Positions 1 to 8,623 of a stretch of DNA of 64,000 nt are shown in pieces. The notes below the pieces were generated by a model. The model searched no databases. It was not told the origin of the DNA and worked only from the letters and a program-made list of their open reading frames with translations. Numbering within the stretch: position 1 is the stretch's first letter; each line of letters opens with the position of its first letter. A program made the translations under genes and the position numbers. The stretch spans positions 186,001-250,000 of the forward strand of contig NZ_AUCT01000008.1 of assembly GCF_000429905.1 (NCBI RefSeq), read 5' to 3'. The stretch comes from Desulfatibacillum aliphaticivorans DSM 15576 (lineage in GTDB: Bacteria > Desulfobacterota > Desulfobacteria > Desulfobacterales > Desulfatibacillaceae).

Positions 1-378
1 TCCTTCGAAAAAGCTGACGTAATTCATTTCGCCGAGGGAGGCGAGCGTAAGCACGGCCCGGGTTTCGCTCTGGTTCAGGATGTATTCCAGCTCCGTATCC
101 CGATACCGCACGCTGAGCCCGGTGATTACCACGCCGATTTTCACCGCGCCGAAGTACATGTACAGCCACTCCGGCTGGTTAAGGCCTATGATGCCTATTT
201 TGTCCCCGCGGACAAAACCCATGTTTAAGAGAGCCATGGCAACCCGATCCGCGGTCTCATTCACTGAGGCGAAGGAATACTCCTTGTCCTCGTAATAAAA
301 CATGGGGCTGCCGGGCCGTTTGGATGCGGCCGTTTCCAGGGCTTCGCCTACGGTGCTGGCTTGGATAATCTCGCTCAT
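1..378 (-). CDS. Acyl-CoA synthetase (AMP-binding), partial at window edge
   Basis: Only the first 126 residues are in the window; the gene runs off the left edge. The start ATG at 378 follows an AAAGGAGG ribosome site. The N-terminal part reads as the start of an AMP-forming acyl-CoA ligase: a TVGEALETAA opening, YSFASVNETADRVA, and a hydrophobic DKIGIIGLNQPEWLYMYFGA segment followed by GVVITGLSVRYRDTELEYIL, the usual order before the P-loop. It starts 14 bp after the AtuA-family gene, so the two are almost certainly co-transcribed from the sigma-54 promoter at 2287-2302 and should activate the acid handled by that pathway. Substrate cannot be told from this fragment. Confidence 0.85.
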   Translation of the reverse strand, partial: MSEIIQASTVGEALETAASKRPGSPMFYYEDKEYSFASVNETADRVAMALLNMGFVRGDKIGIIGLNQPEWLYMYFGAVKIGVVITGLSVRYRDTELEYILNQSETRAVLTLASLGEMNYVSFFEG

Positions 379-392
379 ACTCCCTCCTTTTA

Positions 393-2168
393 TCATGGTA
401 ACAATGATCGGGGGATGTCCGCGGTTTTCGCCCGCAGATACTCCCCGAGGGTTTTAGCTTGCGGATCCATTCGCAGGGACGCGGAAACGCCGTCCCCAAG
501 CACGCCAATGATATAAAAATTGAGCGCCAACAGGTTTGGCAGCTCGTAACGTTCGATTTCATACCCGGCCATGTCGGTCAGGATTTCCTTCAGCTTGTCC
601 ACGGTGAGAAAATCCTGCAGGAAGGCATAGGCCTCGGGGGTTTTGCCCCACACGCCCAGGTTGGCGTTTCCGCCCTTGTCGCCGGACCGTGTGGCGAACA
701 CCCTGCCCAGAGGGGCCGCGACCTTCTCGTCCGAAGGAACGGGCGGGATGGAGACTTCCAGGCTTTTCACCGGAGGGAATTCCCGGCCCATGGGCGCGGG
801 TTCGATCTCCATTTCCTTGCCGTCGAAAAAGAGCTTCTGGACCACCTTGTCCCTGGAGACCAGGGTGGGCCAATGCTGGATTACCGGGCGGCCCTTGGCC
901 GGGGGCGCGGTTCCGGTGAATCCCGGAATATTGCACAAGGCCAGCTCCACCAGTTTGGCCGAAAACAAGGCCACTTTTTTCGGGTCCGGGTCCAGGACGG
1001 ACAGACGCAGATAGGCGAAGGCCTCTTCGTTAGAGGCCGGGTTTTCCCGATCCGTACGGATAAGCTGGACCTCGGCCTTGCGGAACTGCTCCTTGCCGCC
1101 GATGCTGTTGAACAGGGCGTTTTCCAGGATTTTCGCCTTTTTCTCGATATCCAGGCCCGTCAACAACACGGTGAAGGAGTTGGTGTGGCCGTCCAGGTTG
1201 TTGATGCAGACCTTGGTGGTGTCCGGGGGCGGCTCGCCGCATACGCCGGAGACTTCCACCCGATCCTGGCCCTGCTGCTTGATCCGGATGGTGTCGAACC
1301 GGGCGCCCACGTCCGGGGTCAGGTATCTGGGCTCGCGGACTTCATAAAGAAGCTGGGCCGTGACTGTGCCCACGGACACCAGGCCGCCGGTGTTGGGATG
1401 TTTGGTGATGACGAAGGAGCCGTCCTCGTGCATTTCGGCGATGGGAAAGCCCACGTTGTCGTAGGAGGGGACTTCGTCGATAAAGGAGTAGTTGCCTCCG
1501 GTAGCCTGGCCGCTGCACTCAATGATGTGCCCAGCCACGGCGGCGCCGGCCAGTTTGTCCCAGTCGTCCCGCTTCCACCCGAATTTCCAGGCGGCGGGCC
1601 CCATGACCACGGCGGCGTCGGCCAGGCGGCCGCCCACCACGATGTCCGCGCCCTGGGTCAGGGCTTCCACCACTCCCCAGCCGCCGAAATAGGCGTTGGC
1701 GGTAATGGGCATGGCGCCGGCGTCTTTCAAATGGACGCCCTTGTCCAGGTGGGCGAAGTTTTCGCCCTGCTCCTGCAATTCGGCGATGCGGGGCAGGATG
1801 TTGTCCCCTTCAATATAGGCGATTTTGGGATGCAGCCCCAATTCGCCCGCCACCCTTTGCAGTTCGTCGGCCAGGCCTTTGGGGTTCAGGCCTCCGGCGT
1901 TGGAGACCACCCGGATATTTTTATCCAGGCATTGGCCCATGATCTGCTCCATTTGCTTCAGAAAGGTATGGGCGTAGCCTTTGGTGGGGTCTTTCATGGT
2001 CTGGCGCACCAGGATGGCCATGGTGAGCTCCGCCAGATAGTCGCCGCTCAGGATGTCAATGGGGCCCCCTTCCACCATTTCCCTGGCTGCGGAAAAACGG
2101 TCTCCGAAGAAGCCGCTGCAATTGGCGATGATGAGTTTATCGTCAAATAACGTCTTTGGCTCGGCCAT
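393..2168 (-). CDS. AtuA family (DUF1446) protein
   Basis: 591 aa. The N-terminal two thirds match the DUF1446/AtuA family (IANCSGFFGDR opening, DILSGDYLAELTMAIL, VSNAGGLNPKGLADEL, GGRLADAAVVMGPAAW). The last 100 or so residues form the separate AtuA C-terminal module (GRVFATRSGDKGGNANLGVW). Members are found in acyclic terpene (citronellol/geraniol) utilisation and in other acyl-CoA or carboxylase clusters; the reaction is not established. I chose the ATG at 2168 because GAGGTG lies at good distance, although the frame is open to about 2252. It is followed 14 bp later by an acyl-CoA synthetase and preceded by a consensus sigma-54 promoter, so it is probably induced by a substrate sensed by the divergent regulator. 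Confidence 0.85.
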   Translation of the reverse strand: MAEPKTLFDDKLIIANCSGFFGDRFSAAREMVEGGPIDILSGDYLAELTMAILVRQTMKDPTKGYAHTFLKQMEQIMGQCLDKNIRVVSNAGGLNPKGLADELQRVAGELGLHPKIAYIEGDNILPRIAELQEQGENFAHLDKGVHLKDAGAMPITANAYFGGWGVVEALTQGADIVVGGRLADAAVVMGPAAWKFGWKRDDWDKLAGAAVAGHIIECSGQATGGNYSFIDEVPSYDNVGFPIAEMHEDGSFVITKHPNTGGLVSVGTVTAQLLYEVREPRYLTPDVGARFDTIRIKQQGQDRVEVSGVCGEPPPDTTKVCINNLDGHTNSFTVLLTGLDIEKKAKILENALFNSIGGKEQFRKAEVQLIRTDRENPASNEEAFAYLRLSVLDPDPKKVALFSAKLVELALCNIPGFTGTAPPAKGRPVIQHWPTLVSRDKVVQKLFFDGKEMEIEPAPMGREFPPVKSLEVSIPPVPSDEKVAAPLGRVFATRSGDKGGNANLGVWGKTPEAYAFLQDFLTVDKLKEILTDMAGYEIERYELPNLLALNFYIIGVLGDGVSASLRMDPQAKTLGEYLRAKTADIPRSLLP

Positions 2169-2286
2169 AATGTGCACCTCAATAATCAGATTGTTTGAAT
2201 TTATGGATAAGGCCTGACAGCGCCGGGTTTCACCGGCCCGGCGGTACTGCAATCGCCCGGGGGGACGATCCGGTGCTTTTTATGTG

Positions 2287-2302
2287 AGCAAGGAGCGTGC
2301 CA
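2287..2302 (-). promoter_or_regulatory. Sigma-54 (-24/-12) promoter of the AtuA operon
   Basis: Read on the minus strand the site is TGGCACG-N4-TTGCT, a full match to the RpoN consensus with GG and GC at the required spacing. It lies about 120 bp ahead of the AtuA-family start codon, leaving an untranslated leader of about 105-110 nt. The divergent gene encodes a sigma-54 activator, which makes the assignment unusually firm for a motif call. Confidence 0.85.
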
Positions 2303-2369
2303 GGGGTTAATAATTTTTTAATAGCTTGATTTAATGGCCAATTTCAAAACTCCCTGTATTGGCATCGCC

Positions 2370-2416
2370 CCCGATATGCCGATATATCGGCGTAATTGTC
2401 GAAATATCGGCGAATT
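2370..2416. promoter_or_regulatory. Probable upstream activating sequence for the sigma-54 activator
   Basis: A perfect 12-bp palindrome CCGATATATCGG lies at 2379-2390. Its right half (ATATCGG) recurs exactly 20 bp on at 2404-2410, and another CCGATAT half lies at 2371-2377. The cluster is about 100 bp upstream of the predicted start of transcription from the -24/-12 promoter and about 90 bp before the activator gene, the usual place for an enhancer-like site. Binding by the product of 2479-5622 is inference. Confidence 0.6.
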
Positions 2417-2478
2417 TCCTTGACCGAAACCCCCTTTCTTCGCCATAATCCCCCCAACCCTAACCTTGGAGAAGCCCC

Positions 2479-5400
2479 ATGCCCCCCGCCCCGCCCCCGT
2501 TTCAGGAAAACCAATGGCAATTCCTCACCGCCCTGGAAGCATTGGGCGCCCCGGTCAGCCAGTCCGTGGCCCAGGCTCTGGCGCCCGTGGACTCCCGGTC
2601 CCTGGACCAACTTCTGGTCCATTGCCGGGAAAAAGGATGGATACAGGACGCCGGGGAAGGATTGCTGCGCTTGAGCTCCCGCCTGCCGGACAAGCTCCGG
2701 CTGGACCTGGAAGTGCGCAACACGGACAGGCTGAACGGATTGTTGGCGGATAAAATCGAAGACCTGGGCCTGACCGACTCCCTGGGGCCGGAAATCATGG
2801 CCCGGATCCAGGCCAGGGCGGGCAGGATGGACAAGGCCGGGGAGATCGAGGTGGAGCGGGCTCACCAATCCCTCGCCAGAAAAGATCACGACGAGGCGTA
2901 CCGGCGATTGAGCCGGGGCGTGGCCATGCTCCACAGCCACATCACCATGGGGCGAATCGGCGTGGATCGGCTGTACACCGAATCCACCCTGGAACTGTCC
3001 AACCTTTCCTACGCTGTGGGCAGGGGCATGCGGGTGTTGTCCGCTTATCTGAAAACCGCCATAGGCGTGGCGAGAAATTCAGGCGACGACCGGTCCCACG
3101 CCCTGGCCTGCCTGCACATGGGGCGGCTCATGGCCTATTACGGCCGGCCGGGCGAAGCCATGGCTATGCTCATCCAGGGCAAGGAGGAGGTGGAGCGCCT
3201 GGGAGATTCGGACATCCACAAGGCCGCGGCCGAGTTTTTGGGGCTTTGCAGCATCCACCAGGGAAAATTTTTGGAGGCCGTCGGATACTTTCAGACGGCG
3301 GAGCAATCCTTCGCCCAAAACCAGGACCGGCTGCTTTTTTACCCCACCATCCTATGGAACCTGGGCATTACCCTGTTTTTCAACGGCCAGGTTCCCCGGG
3401 CCCTGGGCTTTTTCCACTCCTACTGGATTCTCGCCCGCGACATGGGGTGGTCCGCCGTGGCTTGCATCGCCCGGGCCTTGCTGGGCCTGGCCCTGGCTAC
3501 GGCGCGAAAAAATCCCCAGGCCCTGCATCACTTGCAGGAGGCGCTTAAAGACGCAACCCAAGCCAACAACGAATACGCCCTGTTCATCGCCCGGGCCGGC
3601 ATGGCGATCCATGCCTATTACGAGGACCGGAACCAGGAATCCTTCGCTATTTTGCATCAGGCCCTGGTGGAGGGCCGGCAGGCCGCCACCGCTCCCATGC
3701 TCTCCAGTTTGTTCATCGTGGACATGCTGCCCGAGTTCAACCGGCAGGAGCGGGACGCCTCGCTGGGCAAGTGGAATTATCAAAGACAAATGGAGCGGGC
3801 CATGAACCAGGAAGGGGTGCTTTCCAACGGCGTGGGCATGCGTCTGCGGGGAGAGCAGCGGCTGCGCAACGGGGAAAGCCCGCTATTGGCCATGGAGGAT
3901 TTTGAATCCAGCATTCGCCAATTCCAAAAGGTAGGCGCAGTGTTCGCCCAGAACAAAACCTTCATCGCCGCAGCCATGCTGCACCTTGCGGAAGGAAACC
4001 AAGGGCAGGCTGCTGACGTGGCCTTCAAGGTCTGGCAGAGAATCCGGGGCATGGGCCTGGACAAAGACCTGCTGCCTGTGGAGTTGCAGCGGCTGCTGGA
4101 CGAACAAGGGCGTTGGCAAGAGGCGGAAGACAGCCTGGAAAACTTTATCGCCAGATACATGAACGCCCTCAAAGTATTGGATCAAATCGAAGACGAGGAG
4201 GAGTTGCTGTACGAGGTCATCCGCAGGCAGTTGCTGCTTTTGATCGCCGAACGGGGCGTGCTGTTCGTCCCCGATCCCAACGACCAAGCCTCCCTGATTT
4301 TCCGCACGGGCTGCAACCTGTCCCGGCAGGAAACCGGATCTCCGTCCTTCCGCGCCAGCCTGGATCTGGTCGCCAGGGCGTTTCATGAGGACGCGGTGAT
4401 CGTGGAAGGGCTTCCCCAGGACCCGGACGCCCCGGCCGAACTCGGGCGCCGGCGGGCCCTGGCCCTGCCCATCTTAGCCCCCGGACATCTGCGGGGAGTC
4501 ATATACCTGGAAAGCATGTACGTGAACGACGCCTTTGACCTGGTTCCCCACTCCCTGCTCAAGCTGGGCGCGGAGCACCTGGCCCGGTACGTCCATAATC
4601 TGGTGGAATGCATCCGGCTGCGCCAGGAGGCCAGCCGCCTGGCCTCGTTCAAGGAAATCCGTTTCGGGCAGCGCAAGGACGATTCCATCATCACCCGGTC
4701 AAGAGCCATGTTTCAGATTTTGGAGCAGGCGGAAATGGCGGCCCGGTCAGAGGCCACTTTGCTGGTTACCGGCGAGACGGGCACAGGCAAGGAGCTGCTG
4801 GTCAAACGCATTCACCACTTCAGCAACCGGTCCAAAGGCCCCATGGTGACCGTGGACTCCACCACCATCCCGGAAAACCTGGTGGAAAGCGAGCTCTTCG
4901 GCCACGAAAAAGGCGCCTTCACCGGCGCGGACTCCCGCAAGCTGGGCTTGATCGAAATGGCCCACGAAGGCACCCTGTTTATCGACGAAATCGGCGAACT
5001 GCCCCCCCAGACCCAGGTGAAGCTGCTCCGCGCTTTGGAATCCCGGACCTTCCACCGGGTCGGGGGCGCCCAGGCCGTAAAATCCGACTTCCGGCTGGTG
5101 GCCGCCACAAACCGAAGCCTGGCAAAAGAGGTGGAGCAGGGCCGGTTCCGCCAGGATCTGTATTACCGGCTGAACGTCATCCATCTGGTTCTTCCTCCTT
5201 TACGGGAGCGGGGGGACGACGTGATTGTGCTGGCGCGCCATTTCCTGGACCATTACTGCTCCAAATACGGCTTCAAGCCCCTGAACTTCAACAGGCGCGA
5301 CGAAGATATGCTGACCGGCTACTCGTGGCCGGGCAATGTGCGGGAGTTGAAAAACGTCATCGAACGGGCCGTGATTCTCTCGGGAGGGCGCAGGCCCGCC

Positions 5401-5622
5401 CTGGACATCCGGGGCGGAGTCCAGGCCGAAGGCCGGGATTTTTTCAGCGGAGCGCCCACCATGGAAGAGGTGCAACGCCGGTACATCACCAAGGTGCTGG
5501 AAAAAACCAAAGGCCGCATCGACGGCCCGGGCGGCGCCGCGGAAATACTCGGCATGAAGCGCTCCACCCTGTACTCCCGCATGTACAAGCTGGGTCTAAA
5601 AGACGTGGGGAAAAAAGAATAA
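2479..5622 (+). CDS. Sigma-54-dependent transcriptional activator with TPR and GAF sensor regions
   Basis: 1047 aa. Residues about 100-540 are helical, TPR-like (repeated LGLCSIHQGKFLEAVGYFQTA-type units), followed by a GAF-like region to about 690. The AAA+ domain holds Walker A GETGTGKE near residue 765, the sigma-54-contacting GAFTGA near 812, Walker B GTLFIDEIGEL near 832 and WPGNVREL. A Fis-type helix-turn-helix (GGAAEILGMKRSTLYSRM) ends the protein. No receiver domain is present, so control is likely through ligand or protein binding to the TPR-GAF half. It is divergent from the AtuA operon, which has a consensus sigma-54 promoter, and is its probable activator. The start at 2479 has a GGAG site. 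Confidence 0.9.
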   Translation: MPPAPPPFQENQWQFLTALEALGAPVSQSVAQALAPVDSRSLDQLLVHCREKGWIQDAGEGLLRLSSRLPDKLRLDLEVRNTDRLNGLLADKIEDLGLTDSLGPEIMARIQARAGRMDKAGEIEVERAHQSLARKDHDEAYRRLSRGVAMLHSHITMGRIGVDRLYTESTLELSNLSYAVGRGMRVLSAYLKTAIGVARNSGDDRSHALACLHMGRLMAYYGRPGEAMAMLIQGKEEVERLGDSDIHKAAAEFLGLCSIHQGKFLEAVGYFQTAEQSFAQNQDRLLFYPTILWNLGITLFFNGQVPRALGFFHSYWILARDMGWSAVACIARALLGLALATARKNPQALHHLQEALKDATQANNEYALFIARAGMAIHAYYEDRNQESFAILHQALVEGRQAATAPMLSSLFIVDMLPEFNRQERDASLGKWNYQRQMERAMNQEGVLSNGVGMRLRGEQRLRNGESPLLAMEDFESSIRQFQKVGAVFAQNKTFIAAAMLHLAEGNQGQAADVAFKVWQRIRGMGLDKDLLPVELQRLLDEQGRWQEAEDSLENFIARYMNALKVLDQIEDEEELLYEVIRRQLLLLIAERGVLFVPDPNDQASLIFRTGCNLSRQETGSPSFRASLDLVARAFHEDAVIVEGLPQDPDAPAELGRRRALALPILAPGHLRGVIYLESMYVNDAFDLVPHSLLKLGAEHLARYVHNLVECIRLRQEASRLASFKEIRFGQRKDDSIITRSRAMFQILEQAEMAARSEATLLVTGETGTGKELLVKRIHHFSNRSKGPMVTVDSTTIPENLVESELFGHEKGAFTGADSRKLGLIEMAHEGTLFIDEIGELPPQTQVKLLRALESRTFHRVGGAQAVKSDFRLVAATNRSLAKEVEQGRFRQDLYYRLNVIHLVLPPLRERGDDVIVLARHFLDHYCSKYGFKPLNFNRRDEDMLTGYSWPGNVRELKNVIERAVILSGGRRPALDIRGGVQAEGRDFFSGAPTMEEVQRRYITKVLEKTKGRIDGPGGAAEILGMKRSTLYSRMYKLGLKDVGKKE

Positions 5623-5727
5623 TCGGGAGCGCCTTCCTGGCCATTGTTTTCAACCGCAGAAGACACGGAAAGCACAGTCGGAAACATTTTGACGAATTTC
5701 GGGCGTTCCATGGTTTGAAACGAATTT

Positions 5728-5982
5728 TTGTCGGGTCGCTTCGCATGGGACTCCAGGAATTCATATCATTCCGGGCAGGTCAGGCGCCTTTGAATTTTAA
5801 ATAAATGCACGGCGGCTCCGCGTGACCCGACCTACGCGACCCGACTGTAACATGCATGATTTCAAGGTATTATGTAGGTCGGATTACGCGAAGCTGCACA
5901 ATGAAATTTGAGGCGTATAGACTCCGCCTTACCGCATCCGAACCCGAAGTATGGCAAGCTCGCGCGCAGCAACCCGACATTC
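5728..5982. repeat. 255-bp direct repeat, copy 1
   Basis: This block matches 6891-7145 over exactly 255 positions with about 19 substitutions and no gap. Inside, GACCCGACCTACGCG is followed about 50 bp later by GTAGGTCGGATTACGCG, so the block can fold into a long hairpin. The ends carry GTCGGGT and ACCCGAC, which are inverted relative to each other, as in a MITE or REP-like element. The remaining 5623-5727 and 5983-6062 hold nothing I can name. Confidence 0.85.
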
Positions 5983-6062
5983 AAAGTGTATAACCCTGGG
6001 TTAAAACAAGCTGCGGAACAGGCGTTAATCAAATGGATTGAAAAGTGTTTGGGAGGTTCATA

Positions 6063-6788
6063 ATGGATACGAATCCGGGAGATCTGTTAATAAAGGAACT
6101 TTTGGAAGCCCCCTATAGGTTTGACGATGAAGGAAAGACTTATTCATTGTTGCAGGAATGTTTTCACGGGTATCCGTTAAACAAATTGAGCCCACTGCTT
6201 GCTTCCAGTAATATTGTTGTTCAACAAGCGGCCATTTGGGTTGCGTCTGAGTTAGGGAGGGACGCCGTTCCTCTTATGGATGACGTGATGCCCTTAGTGG
6301 ATCATAAAGATCGCTACATAAAGTACCATGCATTGGAAGTTGTAATGATTTGTTCCTTTGGAGAGCATCTTAACAAGTTTCTGTCTATTGTATTTTCCTT
6401 GACAAGTGATGATGTTGTTATTCGGCGTCTTGCGATGAGGTTGCTCGCAAATGCCAATAAAGCCCAAATTATGAATGCAATAAATATGTTAGAAGGCAAA
6501 GATGCAGGTCAGCACTCACATCACTTAATGGGGTTGGATGCGCTCATAAACGCCATTTCTTATGATGAAATGCAAATCGTCTCCATGATGAATTCCGATG
6601 TTTCGTTAATAAGAAAGTATGGAGCATTAGTCGCTGAGGAAAATTGCAATAGGTTCCCTCATTTGATAAAAATGGCCGGCTCAAGCTCTGATTCGGACAT
6701 TTCTGAGTTTGCCTATCACTTACATGGGGCAATCGGATTTCCAAGAATAAATGACGATGAATTTTTTGAGAATTCCTTAACCAAGTAA
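6063..6788 (+). CDS. Hypothetical helical-repeat (HEAT-like) protein
   Basis: 241 aa, start ATG chosen because GGGAGG lies 8 bp ahead; a GTG 18 bp upstream is possible. The protein is built of alternating helices (ASSNIVVQQAAIWVASELG, VDHKDRYIKYHALEVVMICS, SDDVVIRRLAMRLLANANKA) in the manner of HEAT or armadillo repeats. It has no signal peptide, membrane segment or catalytic motif I recognise. Base composition is clearly more AT-rich than the neighbours and the gene sits alone between two copies of a 255-bp repeat, which suggests acquisition as cargo. Bacterial proteins of this type can be immunity or adaptor proteins, but there is no toxin beside it, so function is unknown. Confidence 0.7.
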   Translation: MDTNPGDLLIKELLEAPYRFDDEGKTYSLLQECFHGYPLNKLSPLLASSNIVVQQAAIWVASELGRDAVPLMDDVMPLVDHKDRYIKYHALEVVMICSFGEHLNKFLSIVFSLTSDDVVIRRLAMRLLANANKAQIMNAINMLEGKDAGQHSHHLMGLDALINAISYDEMQIVSMMNSDVSLIRKYGALVAEENCNRFPHLIKMAGSSSDSDISEFAYHLHGAIGFPRINDDEFFENSLTK

Positions 6789-6890
6789 GCAACTCCATAG
6801 AAAGGCGTCGAGGGCGGCTGGCAAGCGGCAATTGGATAAAAAGGGAAGGAAGCTAAGGGGGGCTCCCAGTTCCCCAAGACAAAAAGCTTC

Positions 6891-7145
6891 TTGTCGGGTC
6901 GCTTCGCGGGGGATTTCAGGAATTCATATCATTCCGGGCAGGTCAGGCGCCTTTGAATTTTAAATAAATACATAACGGCTCCGCGTGACCCGACCTACGC
7001 GACCCAACTGTAACATGCATGATTTCAAGGTATTATGTAGGTCGGGTTACGCGAAGCTGCACAATGAAATTTGAGGCGTATAGACTCTGTTTTGCCGCGC
7101 CCGAACTCGAAATATGGCAAGCTCGTGCGCAGCAACCCGACATTC
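6891..7145. repeat. 255-bp direct repeat, copy 2
   Basis: Second copy of the element at 5728-5982, in the same orientation, about 93% identical and of the same length. Most differences are C/T or G/A transitions. The interval between the two copies contains only the AT-rich helical-repeat gene plus about 100 bp at 6789-6890 with no feature. Confidence 0.85.
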
Positions 7146-7185
7146 CCATTTTAAGGTAATCCCACGCTCTTGCCGGAAGTCGCCC

Positions 7186-8463
7186 CTACAACCTTTGAAT
7201 CAAATACACGAACACCGGCAGGCGGCTGATGCTTTTCAGGTCAAAATAGCGATCCAGCAGTTGCTCGTCCTCCCCCCTGTTTTTCAAGGGGGAAAGATAC
7301 ACCGCCCCTTTGCCTCGTGAAGGCCCGGGAGCGTTTTTAAGCAAATCCTCCAGGGCCGGAAAATGGCCTTGGGGCAGCCTTTCGCCCATGAGAAAATTGC
7401 CCGTGACCTCAACATTTTCATACCGGGAATTTACGGCATGCATTTTTTCAAAGGCTTCCAGTACGTGTTCCCGGGTGATGGGCTTTTTGATGAACTTGAG
7501 GGTTTCCGGGTCCACGGATTCGAAGCCCAGGTTGATATAGACCCGAAAGCCGGACCGATTCAGGGCGTCCATGAGCGTGGGCTTTGATTTTAAAAAGGCC
7601 CCCACGCTTCCAAAGAAAAACAGCAAAGGCTGTTGCGCTCCGCTCCCTCCTATGTCCAGGATTTCCTTGGCTTCCTTGACGGCGAAGGTGATCGCTTCCT
7701 CGCCGGCGGCCAGGGCGTCATGATCGCCCAGAAACAACCCGCGGTAATTTTCCAGGTTGCGGCCGAAAAACTCCTTGAGGCTTTTGATTTGCTCCAGGAT
7801 GTCCTGTTTTTCCCGCACCTGAAACTTGTTGGAAGACTTCACGCAGCAGAAGTCGCAATGGTACAGGCATCCCTGGGAAATGGAAAGGGGAACGACTTCG
7901 TAATCCACGTGCCGGGTGTCCGGGGGAAGCACGCTCACCCTGCCGCCGATAATCTCCTGGAGGCGCTTGGAGCGCTGATACAGAGTATTGTCGTCATGGG
8001 CCAGAATGCGCTCCACCAGATCCTTGTCTCCGGGCTGGAGCCCGTTGGCCTGGAGTTCGTAAAGGGTTCCGAACAGCATGGACCAGGCGCCCAGAGCCTT
8101 CATCACAACGGGATTGGAAAAATACTCGGCCCGGTCCAGGGAATTGTTGGGATAGGGCAGGCAGGGCAGGTAATACTCGCCCAGCCAGAATATGACGCCC
8201 CGCTCTCCGCCCTCTTTTCCGCATGAGTAGTACACCCAGTCGTTGCCGTCGGTCCGCTTCAACTGCTCGAAGGGATGGGGCCACTCCATGGTTCTGCCCT
8301 TGATGAATTTGATCTCGCCGTTCAGGTTGAATGCAAACTCATACTCCGGGGTGATGATCTCCGAATACTTCCCGTATCTAAGGTCAAACCCGGGCTTCCC
8401 TTTGGCCTGGAGGCCCTTTTTTTCTCCGTTGATGGTTATTTGGTGCTGCGGATATACTGCCAT
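7186..8463 (-). CDS. Radical SAM protein
   Basis: 425 aa from the chosen ATG. The iron-sulfur motif CLYHCDFC (CX3CX2C) is near residue 200 within LSISQGCLYHCDFC, followed by radical SAM features such as INLGFESVDPETLKFI and KPITREHVLEAF. About 195 residues of unknown fold precede the barrel, so this is not a minimal family member. The start is uncertain: the frame is open to a TTG at 8598 and an ATG at 8556, but only the ATG at 8463 has an acceptable AGAGG site. No substrate gene or partner lies beside it; the membrane-TPR genes upstream on the same strand are not obviously related. The reaction is unknown. Confidence 0.8.
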   Translation of the reverse strand: MAVYPQHQITINGEKKGLQAKGKPGFDLRYGKYSEIITPEYEFAFNLNGEIKFIKGRTMEWPHPFEQLKRTDGNDWVYYSCGKEGGERGVIFWLGEYYLPCLPYPNNSLDRAEYFSNPVVMKALGAWSMLFGTLYELQANGLQPGDKDLVERILAHDDNTLYQRSKRLQEIIGGRVSVLPPDTRHVDYEVVPLSISQGCLYHCDFCCVKSSNKFQVREKQDILEQIKSLKEFFGRNLENYRGLFLGDHDALAAGEEAITFAVKEAKEILDIGGSGAQQPLLFFFGSVGAFLKSKPTLMDALNRSGFRVYINLGFESVDPETLKFIKKPITREHVLEAFEKMHAVNSRYENVEVTGNFLMGERLPQGHFPALEDLLKNAPGPSRGKGAVYLSPLKNRGEDEQLLDRYFDLKSISRLPVFVYLIQRL

Positions 8464-8623
8464 GGATTTATTCGCCTCTCGCCTGATCACATAAAGATTT
8501 CCGCTTTTGGGGAGCAACTCCTCCTTGTTTGCGACGCATCCCCCTGGAACCTTCATCTTCCCAAAAAATAAGGGGCTCGTCAAACAAGCCGGAATCAATG
8601 CAGGAAGCCATGCTTTTAAATTG

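Noticed and set aside
459..2150. A 563-codon plus-strand open frame over the AtuA gene
   Set aside because: Antisense shadow of the AtuA-family gene, with the same His/Gly-rich composition and no motif.
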